Below are positions 17,011 through 25,478 of a stretch of DNA of 64,000 bases, one piece after another. This DNA is from Saprospiraceae bacterium (GTDB taxonomy: Bacteria > Bacteroidota > Bacteroidia > Chitinophagales > Saprospiraceae), in the NCBI GenBank assembly GCA_027080725.1, contig JALWRC010000073.1:62001-126000 (forward strand), in the 5' to 3' direction. Both the position numbers and the translations under genes were made by a program. The notes under the pieces are model-generated. The model was not told where the DNA came from, did not search any database, and saw nothing but the letters and a program-made list of their open reading frames with translations. Position 1 is the stretch's first letter. The number at the start of each line of letters is the position of its first letter.

Positions 17011-18552
17011 CTACTCCCATTCGATGGTGGCAGGTGGTTTGGTACTAATGTCGTAAACGACCCGGTTAACACCTCTTACCGTATTGATAATTTCACTACT
17101 GATCGAACCCAGAACCTCGTACGGGATAGGCGTCCATTGAGCAGTCATTCCATCCATGGAGTTGACGGCGCGCAAGGCGATGACACGCTCATACGTTCGT
17201 TCGTCACCCATAACACCAACGGAGTGAATAGGCAACAATATTGTACCTGCTTGCCATATTTTATCGTACCAGCCACTCTCCCTCAGGATGCGGGTATAAA
17301 TGGCATCTGCATCCTGAAGAATCCGTACATTTTCAGGTGTCACCTCCCCAATGATGCGAATCCCCAATCCCGGACCGGGAAATGGATGCCTGTCGAGGAT
17401 ATTGGCCGGGATACCGAGGGTACGTCCCACCTCACGCACTTCGTCCTTAAAGAGGCTTCGCAAGGGTTCGACCAACTTCAGATGCAAATGCTCCGGCAGC
17501 CCACCGACATTGTGATGGGATTTGATCGTCGCCGACGGGCCATGGACGGATAGTGACTCGATCACATCGGGATAAATCGTGCCTTGAGCCAACCATTTCA
17601 TATCCTTCAATTTGCCTGCTTCCTCCTGAAATACATCAATAAAAACAGAGCCTATCATCTTCCGCTTTTCTTCCGGATCCGTCACGCCTTCCAAGGCATT
17701 CCAAAATCGTTCCTTGGCATCTACCCCGCGGACATTGAGCCCCAAGTCCCGGTAAATCCCCAAGACCTCTTCAAATTCTCCTTTGCGCAACAGCCCGTTA
17801 TCGACAAAGATGCCGTGCATCTTTTCACCGATGGCCCGGTTTAGCAAAACACCTGCCACGGAGGAATCCACCCCTCCGGAAATGGCGATGAGCACATCAT
17901 CTTCACCCACTTCCTCCTTTATTTTTTGGATGGCTTCTTCGACAAATACCTCCGGTGTCCAGTCCCCCTTCAATCCTACGATTTCAAACAAAAAATCATG
18001 AAATATCTGCTTTCCACAAGAACTGTGGGTCACCTCGGGGTGAAACTGCAATCCAAAAAACGGATTCCCAAAACGATCCGTACTCCCTTCGAAGGCCGCT
18101 ACCGGGATGTCATCCGTCCCCGCAATAACCGTCACTCCTTCCGGCACCCTGACTATCGTATCCCCATGGGACATCCATACTTGGTCCCCGGTCTTGACGT
18201 CCTCCAAAAATCTACTCTCCGGATGCTTTACAACCAATGAGGCCGGGCCGTATTCTCGCTTGTTGGAGCGCTCTACCGTGCCCCCCAGCATGTGTGTAAG
18301 AAGTTGTGCACCAAAGCAAATACCCAGTACCGGCACCTTTCTGAGGATCTCCACCACATCAAAATCACCGGTATTGCCTTCATGGACAGACCAGGGAGAA
18401 CCCGATAGAATTACGGCTTTGACATTGTCCGACCATTGGATGGGCTTATTAAACGGTTGTATTTCACAAAATACATGCTGTTCCCGCACTCGTCTGGCAA
18501 TGAGTTGGGTATATTGGGAACCAAAATCGAGGATGACTATCTTTTCATTCAT
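17011..18552 (-). CDS. guaA: GMP synthase (glutamine-hydrolysing)
   Basis: A 513-residue enzyme that converts XMP to GMP in purine synthesis. The class I glutamine amidotransferase domain (1-190) has the nucleophile motif GICFGAQLL and [12 protein letters not shown]. The ATP pyrophosphatase domain (about 200-390) has the P-loop [11 protein letters not shown], and the C-terminal dimerisation domain has [13 protein letters not shown] and [11 protein letters not shown]. Full length and intact. A -7 box (TATCTTTG, 18557-18564) lies only four bases before the ATG, so the transcript may be leaderless or nearly so. The binding-protein-like gene lies 121 bp downstream and could be cotranscribed. Confidence 0.98.
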   Translation of the reverse strand: MNEKIVILDFGSQYTQLIARRVREQHVFCEIQPFNKPIQWSDNVKAVILSGSPWSVHEGNTGDFDVVEILRKVPVLGICFGAQLLTHMLGGTVERSNKREYGPASLVVKHPESRFLEDVKTGDQVWMSHGDTIVRVPEGVTVIAGTDDIPVAAFEGSTDRFGNPFFGLQFHPEVTHSSCGKQIFHDFLFEIVGLKGDWTPEVFVEEAIQKIKEEVGEDDVLIAISGGVDSSVAGVLLNRAIGEKMHGIFVDNGLLRKGEFEEVLGIYRDLGLNVRGVDAKERFWNALEGVTDPEEKRKMIGSVFIDVFQEEAGKLKDMKWLAQGTIYPDVIESLSVHGPSATIKSHHNVGGLPEHLHLKLVEPLRSLFKDEVREVGRTLGIPANILDRHPFPGPGLGIRIIGEVTPENVRILQDADAIYTRILRESGWYDKIWQAGTILLPIHSVGVMGDERTYERVIALRAVNSMDGMTAQWTPIPYEVLGSISSEIINTVRGVNRVVYDISTKPPATIEWE

Positions 18553-18556
18553 CGCA

Positions 18557-18564
18557 CAAAGATA
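18557..18564 (-). promoter_or_regulatory. -7 box of guaA abutting the start codon
   Basis: TATCTTTG on the minus strand ends four bases before the ATG at 18552. With the usual spacing of -7 box to transcription start, the start would fall on or next to the ATG. Confidence 0.55.
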
Positions 18565-18647
18565 AAAGCTTAGGATGCAGTGAAGGTGCTTTGTAGATGT
18601 AAATTATATATTTTTCCGTCATCCATTGAACTAAAGCATCTCGTGTG

Positions 18648-19406
18648 CTATATTTTAATCACCACGGAGTCCGGCATCCACCCGAGCTGCCTATCGGGCA
18701 AGGCCACCTTATACCAATGGCCTATAGAATCAATAATCGTCACTTTAATTCCCGGTGGCACCTCTGTCGCAGCGTGACTTCTACTATCGGGCCCTTCGTA
18801 CAAAGGGACGGTATCCGGAAGCACTACGGCGGTGTCGCGCCGCGAATGCATCCTATATGAACCATAGGCTGAAGCAATGAACACCCCGGCTAACACGACA
18901 GCTAGAATGAGCGGGTTTCGCGCCCCATCGACTCGCTTCTCCAAATAACGCCATGCTAACCAACCGATAACAAGAAACAGCAAGGCACTGATTCCCGCCC
19001 AGGCATTGGGGGGTAGCAATCCCAGCCAACCCTGCCACCAGCGAGAGAGAAAAAACGGCTTTAATTCGATAATATCCGTATCCATCTCCTCCCGGAGACT
19101 CTTGAGGTTCTCCCTTGCATCCTTCATCCCCGGCCGCTCCTTGAGGGCCCGCTCATACATCAACATTGCCTTGGGGTATTGGTGGAGTTTGACATAGGTG
19201 TTGCCCAGGTTATAATACAAATCACCGGAGTGATACCCCTGCTCCACCAAGGACTCAAATGCCTTCCGCGCATCGAGATAATGCTCCTTGCGATACTGCC
19301 GCACAGCTTCCCGCCAGGTGGCATTGGCATCTGCCTGGGCTTCCACCGAGAGAGCGCCTCCCCACACACAAAAAATAAGGGTAAAAATGAGTATTATTTG
19401 CTTCAT
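18648..19406 (-). CDS. BatE-like TPR and SH3 protein
   Basis: A 252-residue envelope protein. Signal segment MKQIILIFTLIFCVWGGALS; tetratricopeptide repeats at about 25-110 (GDLYYNLGNTYVKLHQYPKA, MLMYERALKERPGMKDAREN); two membrane helices at about 140-185; and a C-terminal SH3-type domain (VPLYEGPDSRS ... GHWYKVALPDRQLGWMPDSV). This is the layout of BatE from Bacteroidota aerotolerance (bat) operons, but no batABCD or moxR genes are adjacent here. The start at 19406 was chosen because it opens the signal peptide and lies 31 bp after a -7 box; an upstream in-frame extension is not protein-like. Confidence 0.75.
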   Translation of the reverse strand: MKQIILIFTLIFCVWGGALSVEAQADANATWREAVRQYRKEHYLDARKAFESLVEQGYHSGDLYYNLGNTYVKLHQYPKAMLMYERALKERPGMKDARENLKSLREEMDTDIIELKPFFLSRWWQGWLGLLPPNAWAGISALLFLVIGWLAWRYLEKRVDGARNPLILAVVLAGVFIASAYGSYRMHSRRDTAVVLPDTVPLYEGPDSRSHAATEVPPGIKVTIIDSIGHWYKVALPDRQLGWMPDSVVIKI

Positions 19407-19436
19407 CCTTTTTCTCCGTTTTGCGGATTCATAACG

Positions 19437-19444
19437 CAAAGGTA
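19437..19444 (-). promoter_or_regulatory. -7 box of the BatE-like gene
   Basis: TACCTTTG on the minus strand, 31 bp upstream of the ATG at 19406. Confidence 0.5.
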
Positions 19445-19484
19445 GCGGTTTATATTTTCTAGTAGTCCATACCGAAAAATGAAA

Positions 19485-19643
19485 TGTGTAAATTACAAAG
19501 AGCACAGTTTCCAAGTTTGCTCCAATCATTCCTGCTCAATAAATCTTCGTGTAAATCTTCGCTCCCAAGTCTTCCTTCGTCCGCTTTGGGGGCGATGTTC
19601 TTCCGAACCGTTTGTCTTAGGTTAGTGCAGTTTGTAATACACA
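19485..19643. mobile_element. 159-bp inverted-repeat element with 9-bp target duplication
   Basis: The left end TGTGTAAATTACAAAGAGCA faces a right end that reads TGTGTATTACAAACTGCAC on the minus strand. Direct copies of AAAATGAAA flank it at 19476-19484 and 19645-19653, with one extra C on the right. The interior has a CGCTCCCAAG/CTTTGGGGGCG hairpin and no gene. It looks like a non-autonomous (MITE-like) insertion; the mobilising transposase is not in the window. It sits 10 bp from the end of the Mrr gene. Confidence 0.65.
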
Positions 19644-19662
19644 CAAAATGAAATCGCCCGGC

Positions 19663-20586
19663 TTAATCATCTTGCATTCGATCCCAGAAATCACCATCCA
19701 ACTTTTTAATTTCCAGTGTTCGTCCAGTTTGCATACCTAAATTGTGGTTATAGATATGCTCTGCCAAATCCATACCATTCATCAGTACGACTGTCGCAGA
19801 AGAGTTCAGATGCTCTACGTACTCTTTCGCCCCTTTTGTAAAATCAGAGGTAGTAATAAAGACTCCTTTATCCGACTGAGCCACTGCCAGAGCACCAACG
19901 AATTTTTGTATATCCTCCCTAGATACATTATTGCCTATTTTGTATCGTTTTGCCTGGATATGGATGCGCCCAAATCCTAAGATATCCTCCTTTATAATCC
20001 CATCTATCCCTTTGTCGTTTACGTATTGTGTAACCAAACCTGCGTTATGGACTTCACCTCCATAACCCATTTTTTGTAATAGCTCGACAACTAGCCTTTC
20101 AAATTCTCTGGGCGTCTTAGAAAGAATAGTATCTAGAATTTCTTTATAAACTGCACCTCTAATCTCTTGATAAGATTTATACAGAGATTCTTCCGGAGTC
20201 AATTCTGAACCTTGTTCGTCCATTTCCGCAAGGACACCATCGTCTTGTTTCTTTCTGGTTGGTTCTCTATCTTTGATTCTACCCTTAATAAAACTTACTA
20301 ACTCATCAGGCTTTTTTGCCATTTCAAGCCCTTCTTCATTGATTTGATATACGCCTCTTTTGGGTTTAGAAACTAACCCAGCCATACTCAGATAACTCAA
20401 TGCCCAGCTTATCCTATCTCTAAATATGGGACCATTTCCGGATTGGTACATTCTTCCTGTCTCCTCATCTGTAAGACCAAAATGAGTGGCTAAAGGTTCT
20501 TCGAATTCTCTTAACTTCCTTTCCCGCCCATCACTTAACAGCTTCAAAGCAGGAATCTGAATTTCATCATAACGTGGAATTGCCAT
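19663..20586 (-). CDS. Mrr-type restriction endonuclease
   Basis: A 307-residue protein. Residues about 1-95 form an Mrr N-terminal winged-helix domain (IPRYDEIQIPALKLLSDG ... RISWALSYLSMAGLVSKPK, then GVYQINEEG). Residues about 160-290 form the Mrr catalytic domain of PD-(D/E)xK type: FERLVVELLQKMGYGG, GIDGII and HIQAKRY supply the conserved acidic and Q-x-K residues, then VGALAVAQSDKGVFITTSDF. Mrr enzymes cut DNA carrying foreign methylation. It stands alone with no methyltransferase, as expected for a type IV system. An inverted-repeat element lies on each side. A distant -7-like box (TATATTTG) is at 20752-20759. Confidence 0.9.
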   Translation of the reverse strand: MAIPRYDEIQIPALKLLSDGRERKLREFEEPLATHFGLTDEETGRMYQSGNGPIFRDRISWALSYLSMAGLVSKPKRGVYQINEEGLEMAKKPDELVSFIKGRIKDREPTRKKQDDGVLAEMDEQGSELTPEESLYKSYQEIRGAVYKEILDTILSKTPREFERLVVELLQKMGYGGEVHNAGLVTQYVNDKGIDGIIKEDILGFGRIHIQAKRYKIGNNVSREDIQKFVGALAVAQSDKGVFITTSDFTKGAKEYVEHLNSSATVVLMNGMDLAEHIYNHNLGMQTGRTLEIKKLDGDFWDRMQDD

Positions 20587-20799
20587 AATTCATTTCTTTT
20601 TTATAAATAGGTAATGCTGAAATAGAGATTCAATAACGAAAAAACATGTCTACCTAAAGTATCAACCGTCACCGATAGCACATCAACACATTCTACGATA
20701 AAATTTGCAGCCAACACCAAATTATCCTAATCGTCGTTGAATAAGCTAGCTCAAATATACAGCAAAAAAAGGTCCCAATATTACTATCTATTCCCGACA

Positions 20800-21357
20800 T
20801 GTGTATTACAAAATGCACATTTTCACAACCTCACCCCCCATCCCCATCTCCTTCATAACCTGTGACGCCTCGGCGTTATTCAATCTGTTCATTGTCTGAG
20901 TATTTATGATGAAGGAGAGGGGGGCTTATGTTTCTCTAACTGTAGGGAATTTCATTAGGGTAATATTCAGTTAGATAAAGAGTGTATCCCCCTTCTCCTT
21001 TGGCTATGGATTTACTATAGTACTTGATGTATTTCAAAGGAGAAGGGGTTAGGGGATGAGGTTGTTTAGACGGGATTCGAGATTAAGAGGGTGTATTCTC
21101 TCTTCTGTACCGCTATGGCGGCACAGGCTATACTACTTAAAACCTGTGAAACCAAAACATGCTAGTGCGTCAGGAACAAAGTTCATCCCGTATTAAGCGC
21201 AGCTATTTTTCTATGAATCGAGGCGCTCAAACGGGAGTTATGCCGTAGCATAATGACGATTTGAGCAACAAAGAGTCAGAGGAAAAGAGCAAGCTTATAC
21301 TGTATTTATTTTGTTCCTGTAGCACTAGGCTCATTAGTGCACTTTGCAATATACACA
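20800..21357. mobile_element. 558-bp inverted-repeat element with perfect 9-bp target duplication
   Basis: The left end TGTGTATTACAAAATGCAC (20800-20818) faces a right end AGTGCACTTTGCAATATACA ending at 21357. TTCCCGACA is repeated exactly at 20791-20799 and 21358-21366. Inside are a long-range inverted pair (AACCTCACCCCCCATCCCC near 20828, GGGGTTAGGGGATGAGGTT near 21048), a CCCCCTTCTCCTTTG/CAAAGGAGAAGGGG stem, and a GCTCAAA/TTTGAGC hairpin at about 21226-21268. There is no transposase and no credible gene. It is read as a non-autonomous transposable element inserted fairly recently. Confidence 0.75.
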
Positions 21358-21554
21358 TTCCCGACATACATTATAATTTGAGTTCTAAGGCATTACCTAA
21401 GTCCTTCCTCTTGCGTTTCTTTAATATACAGCTTTGCTTCCTCGCGGCTTTGCGAGCAAAAAACTTCGCTTGACTCTTTGAGAGAATAGATAGCCCCACA
21501 CTTCCTCCCGATAGTTATGAAATAAGGCATCCAATATTGTTAGATTTACCCCAT

Positions 21555-21588
21555 AAAAAAGAGCGTACATGTCGATATGTACGCTCTT
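21555..21588 (-). terminator. Intrinsic terminator of nrdA
   Basis: AAGAGCGTACAT / ATGTACGCTCTT stem with a 6-base loop, followed on the minus strand by TTTTTT. It lies 36 bp after the nrdA stop codon. Confidence 0.9.
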
Positions 21589-21623
21589 AGAACCTATTAA
21601 AAAGTTAGTTGTAGCCGTTGTAA

Positions 21624-23978
21624 CTATGCCCCACACATCAAGCACCCGTCGTCATCCAGAGAGCAGGCGGTTCCTACGGGAATCTCCTCCTCTGATTTGA
21701 CATACTTGCGCTGGTGACTCTCACCGAGGGTAAACTTGATGGGGTCCACCGCAGACTTTGACCTCAGATAATACATCCCCGTCTTCAATCCCTTCTCCCA
21801 ACCATAGAAATGCGCGGAGGTCAGCTTTGCATACGTGGGATTCTCCATAAATATATTGAGACTCTGACTCTGACAAATAAATGCCCCCCGGTCTGCCGCC
21901 ATATCGATGATGGCCTTTTGTTTGATCTCCCAAACGGTCTTGTGCATGGCCTTAATATGGTCCGGAATCTCCGGGATCTCCTGTATGGACCCGTTGGCTG
22001 CCATGAGTTTATCCTTCATCTCCTTATTCCACAATCCCAGCTTCACCAAGTCCAACAGCAGATGCTTATTGACCACGACAAATTCTCCCGAGAGGGTGCG
22101 TCTATTGTAGATATTGGAAGTATAGGGCTCAAAACACTCGTTATTGCCCAATATTTGTGAAGTACTCGCCGTAGGCATGGGCGCCAATAGCAGGCTATTG
22201 CGCAAACCATGTTTCTTGATTTTAGCCTTCAGATCCTTCCAATCCCATCTGTCCGAAGGGGTAACATTCCACAAGTCGTATTGCAGTTGGCCCTGACTGG
22301 CCGGAGAGCCTTCGTAGGACGCATAAGTGCCATCCCGCTCGGCCATTGCATTGGACTCTGTGACCGCCGCAAAATAAATGGTTTCGAAAATGTCCCGGTT
22401 GAGTTGCGCCGCTTCCTTACTGTCGAAGGGATACCCCATCATGATAAAGGCATCGGCGAGGCCCTGCACCCCGATACCTATCGGCCGGTGTCGCATATTA
22501 GAATTGCGCGCCTCCGGGATAGGATAATAATTGATATCGATGACTTTATTGAGGTTGGCGGTCACGACACGGGTGATTTCGTAGAGCTTCTCGAAGTCAA
22601 ACACCTTGTCTTTTACAAACTTGGGCAGCGAAATCGAAGCGAGATTGCAGACCGCCACTTCGTCCGGGCTGGTGTATTCGATAATCTCTGTGCAGAGATT
22701 GCTCGAACGGATGGTTCCGAGATTCTTTTGATTGGATTTTTTGTTGGCCGCATCCTTATAAAGCATATACGGAGTGCCGGTCTCTATCTGAGAGTCCAGA
22801 ATCTTAAACCATAGTTCCTGTGCCTTCACCGTCTTTCGCGCCAACCCTTCCTTTTCATACTTGTGATACAGCGCCTCAAATTCCCCTCCATAGGCCTCAT
22901 CCAGTCCGGGCGCTTCATTTGGGCAGAACAGGGACCACTGTCCTGCGTTCTTCACCCGCTCCATAAATAAATCGGGAATCCAGAGGGCATAAAACAAGTC
23001 CCTGGCGCGCATCTCTTCCTTGCCGTGATTCTTCTTCAGTTCGAGAAAATCATAAATATCCGCATGCCAGGGCTCCATATACATCGCAAAGGCGCCTTTC
23101 CTCTTTCCTCCCCCTTGGTCGACATAACGAGCGGTATCATTGTACACTTTAAGCATGGGGACAATCCCGTTGGAGGTGCCTCCGGTCCCTTTGATGTAGC
23201 TTCCCTTCGCTCGGATGTTGTGAATGCTAAGTCCGATGCCCCCGGCTGATTGGGAGATCTTGGCACAACGGGTCAACGTCTCAAATATCCCGGAGATGCT
23301 ATCGTCCGTCATGGAGAGAAGAAAACAAGAAGACAACTGTGGCCGCGGCGTCCCGGCATTAAACAAGGTCGGAGTCGCATGGATAAACCACTTCTCCGAA
23401 ATCAAATGATAGGTCTTAAAGGCCGCTTCGAGGTCCTCCCCGTGGATGCCAAGCGCAGTGCGCATGATAAGATGTTGGGGACGCTCGACAATTTTCTTAC
23501 CGGCACGCATGAGATACGACTTCTCCAGGGTCTTAAACCCAAAATAATCGAAGGAATAATCCCGGTCGTAGATGATTTCGCTATCGATGATATCCGCATG
23601 TGACCGCACCAACTCGATAAAACTATCGCTCAACAAATTAGCGCGCTCATTGGTTATGGGGTCGATATAATTATAAAGAATCTCCATGGAACGGGAAAAG
23701 GACTTGTCCGTATTTTTGTGGAGATTGGATATCGAAATACGCGCCGCCAAAATCGCATAATCCGGATGCTCGGTCGCCAAACTCGCCGCTGTTTCCGCTG
23801 CGAGATTGTCCAGCGCCGAAGTCGTAACACCGTCATACAAGCCCATGATGACCTTTTTGGAAATCTCAATGGGATCGACATAATCGGCATCCAGGCCGTA
23901 GCACAATTTGGTAATCCTCGCCGTAATTTTATCAAAACTGACGTTTTCTCTTTTGCCCGAACGTTTAACAACTTGCAT
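21624..23978 (-). CDS. nrdA: Ribonucleoside-diphosphate reductase, class Ia alpha subunit
   Basis: A 784-residue catalytic subunit that reduces ribonucleotides to deoxyribonucleotides. An N-terminal ATP-cone (about 1-90, [20 protein letters not shown]) gives allosteric activity control. The barrel has the redox cysteine in [29 protein letters not shown] with the radical cysteine and partner, [14 protein letters not shown], and [16 protein letters not shown]. The C-terminal tail ends [10 protein letters not shown], the swinging CxxC that is re-reduced by thioredoxin or glutaredoxin. Intact. nrdB lies 118 bp upstream and is probably cotranscribed. A strong terminator follows. Confidence 0.97.
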   Translation of the reverse strand: MQVVKRSGKRENVSFDKITARITKLCYGLDADYVDPIEISKKVIMGLYDGVTTSALDNLAAETAASLATEHPDYAILAARISISNLHKNTDKSFSRSMEILYNYIDPITNERANLLSDSFIELVRSHADIIDSEIIYDRDYSFDYFGFKTLEKSYLMRAGKKIVERPQHLIMRTALGIHGEDLEAAFKTYHLISEKWFIHATPTLFNAGTPRPQLSSCFLLSMTDDSISGIFETLTRCAKISQSAGGIGLSIHNIRAKGSYIKGTGGTSNGIVPMLKVYNDTARYVDQGGGKRKGAFAMYMEPWHADIYDFLELKKNHGKEEMRARDLFYALWIPDLFMERVKNAGQWSLFCPNEAPGLDEAYGGEFEALYHKYEKEGLARKTVKAQELWFKILDSQIETGTPYMLYKDAANKKSNQKNLGTIRSSNLCTEIIEYTSPDEVAVCNLASISLPKFVKDKVFDFEKLYEITRVVTANLNKVIDINYYPIPEARNSNMRHRPIGIGVQGLADAFIMMGYPFDSKEAAQLNRDIFETIYFAAVTESNAMAERDGTYASYEGSPASQGQLQYDLWNVTPSDRWDWKDLKAKIKKHGLRNSLLLAPMPTASTSQILGNNECFEPYTSNIYNRRTLSGEFVVVNKHLLLDLVKLGLWNKEMKDKLMAANGSIQEIPEIPDHIKAMHKTVWEIKQKAIIDMAADRGAFICQSQSLNIFMENPTYAKLTSAHFYGWEKGLKTGMYYLRSKSAVDPIKFTLGESHQRKYVKSEEEIPVGTACSLDDDGCLMCGA

Positions 23979-24000
23979 ATACTGATGGGGGTAATTATTT

Positions 24001-24013
24001 GTTATGAAATGGT
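24001..24013 (+). repeat. Dispersed motif copy GTTATGAAATGGT
   Basis: Intergenic, 23 bp upstream of the nrdA start. It matches the 13-mer at 12 of 13 positions. Confidence 0.55.
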
Positions 24014-24096
24014 GAAGAGAAAGGCTGCCTTCAACTACTGCACTATCTGAATACCTTTTTCTCCTACGATAAAAGAACTATGGCAAAGTCGTTGAC

Positions 24097-25074
24097 CTAA
24101 AAATCTTCATCCAGTGAAAAGACCTGCTGAGCACGGGAGGCATTGACCCCGGACTTCTGATACTCACCGACGCGCTTCTCAAAGAAGTTTGTTTTGCCTT
24201 GCAGCGAGATGAGATCCATCCAGGGGAAAGGATTCTCAGAACCATAATGCTTGTCATTACCCAAAGAAAGCAATAATCTGTCTGCGACATACTCTATATA
24301 CTGCTGCATCAGGTCAGCATTCATGCCTATCAAATTAACAGGCAGTGCAGATGAAACAAACTCTTTTTCAAGCTCCACAGCTCCTGTGATAATCTCCGTA
24401 AGATGCTCTTTGGGAAGCTTTCGCTCGATGTGGTTGTTGTACAAAAGGCATGCAAAATCCGTATGCATCCCTTCATCTCTAGAGATGAGTTCGTTAGAGA
24501 ATGCCAATCCGGGCATTAACCCGCGTTTCTTCAACCAGAATATCGAACAAAACGAACCGGAAAAGAAAATGCCTTCCACCGCTGCAAAAGCAATCAACCT
24601 TTCCGTAAAGGTGCCGTTACTGATCCACCTCAACGCCCAATCCGCCTTCTTCCGAACAAACTCCATGTTGTCGATGGCATGAAAAAGATAATCCTTCTCT
24701 TCTTGATCCCGGATATACGTGTCAATCAAGAGTGAATAGGTCTCCGAATGGATATTCTCCATCATAATCTGAAAGCCGTAAAAAAACTTGGCCTCCGGAT
24801 ACTGTACCGCGGAAACCATATTCTCCGCCAAATTTTCATTGACAATACCGTCACTCGCTGCAAAAAATGCCAAAATATGCTTTACAAAATACCGCTCATT
24901 CTCAGTGAGCTTGTTTTGCCAATCGGCGATGTCCTGATGCAGGTCGATCTCCTCCGCCGTCCAAAAGGAGGCTTCTTGCTTTTTATAAAATTCCCATATA
25001 TCGTTATGTTGAATCGGGAAGATGACGAATCGATTGGGATTTTCTCTCAAGATAGGTTCTGTAAAATTGGCCAT
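24097..25074 (-). CDS. nrdB: Ribonucleoside-diphosphate reductase, class Ia beta subunit
   Basis: A 325-residue radical-generating subunit, partner of nrdA. Di-iron ligand regions are visible: the first acidic helix [44 protein letters not shown], and [19 protein letters not shown]. The C-terminal tail ending FSLDEDF is the peptide that docks to the alpha subunit. It is transcribed ahead of nrdA. Two inverted DnaA boxes and AT-rich DNA lie about 125 bp upstream of its start. Confidence 0.97.
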   Translation of the reverse strand: MANFTEPILRENPNRFVIFPIQHNDIWEFYKKQEASFWTAEEIDLHQDIADWQNKLTENERYFVKHILAFFAASDGIVNENLAENMVSAVQYPEAKFFYGFQIMMENIHSETYSLLIDTYIRDQEEKDYLFHAIDNMEFVRKKADWALRWISNGTFTERLIAFAAVEGIFFSGSFCSIFWLKKRGLMPGLAFSNELISRDEGMHTDFACLLYNNHIERKLPKEHLTEIITGAVELEKEFVSSALPVNLIGMNADLMQQYIEYVADRLLLSLGNDKHYGSENPFPWMDLISLQGKTNFFEKRVGEYQKSGVNASRAQQVFSLDEDF

Positions 25075-25478
25075 ATGCTCCTTTTGCAGGTTAATAAATA
25101 CTTTTTTATAAGCTTTGTGTACATACGATACGCCTACTACAACATTTCATATTACGGTGCAAAATAAATTAAATTTTATCTTAATATAAGTAAAAGTTAT
25201 ACACATCCTGTGGATAACTCGCTTCCCTCCCCTAAATACATAGGAATAATTTTAATATATTATTTTTTCTAATATGAAACCGTGGACTTTTCTCCACAGC
25301 ATGCCCTCTTTTCAGATGCCGGAAGACCCTGTCAGCGACAATGCCCCACCATCGGATAATGAAGGAAAAACATCTTTGGGAGTTCATACAAACCCTGCAC
25401 ATGGCTGTCAAGCGTACAGAGTTACAAAACGGGCATCCCCACAGGCACTACTTATCAGCAGGCTACCATATAGCACCA
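25075..25478. other. 404-bp region upstream of nrdB
   Basis: Contains the DnaA-box pair at 25197-25217, AT-rich blocks on both sides (25160-25195 and 25245-25275), a third DnaA-like TTCTCCACA at about 25290, and a GTGGA/TCCAC hairpin. Plus-strand open frames at 25274-25585 and 25341-25532 show no family features and overlap the OmpA-like gene on the other strand. Confidence 0.5.
25197..25217. promoter_or_regulatory. Inverted pair of DnaA boxes upstream of nrdB
   Basis: TTATACACA (25197-25205, one mismatch) and TGTGGATAA (25209-25217, exact complement of TTATCCACA) face each other across 3 bases. In E. coli, DnaA boxes control nrdAB, so DnaA-linked control of nrdB-nrdA is a natural reading. 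Confidence 0.55.

Larger units (their letters stand above)
20587..21623. other. 1-kb gene-free region between the Mrr and nrdA genes
   Basis: Contains the 558-bp inverted-repeat element (20800-21357), then about 200 bp without recognised content, then the nrdA terminator (21555-21588). Minus-strand open frame 21421-21645 overlaps both the terminator and the nrdA stop and shows no family features. Confidence 0.6.

Noticed and set aside
19459-19644. 61-codon minus-strand open frame beginning MCITNCT
   Set aside because: It is a read-through of the inverted-repeat element; the MCITNCT start is just the terminal repeat TGTGTATTACAAACTGCAC translated.
19476-21366. Mrr gene as cargo of one composite transposon
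   Set aside because: The two bracketing elements have different target duplications, each around a single element, so they are separate insertions.
21421-21645. Minus-strand frame downstream of nrdA
   Set aside because: It runs through the nrdA terminator and into the nrdA stop region; no family features.
25160-25300. Chromosomal replication origin
   Set aside because: Only two good DnaA boxes, no origin-linked genes, and no change of gene direction; DnaA control of nrdB is the simpler reading.
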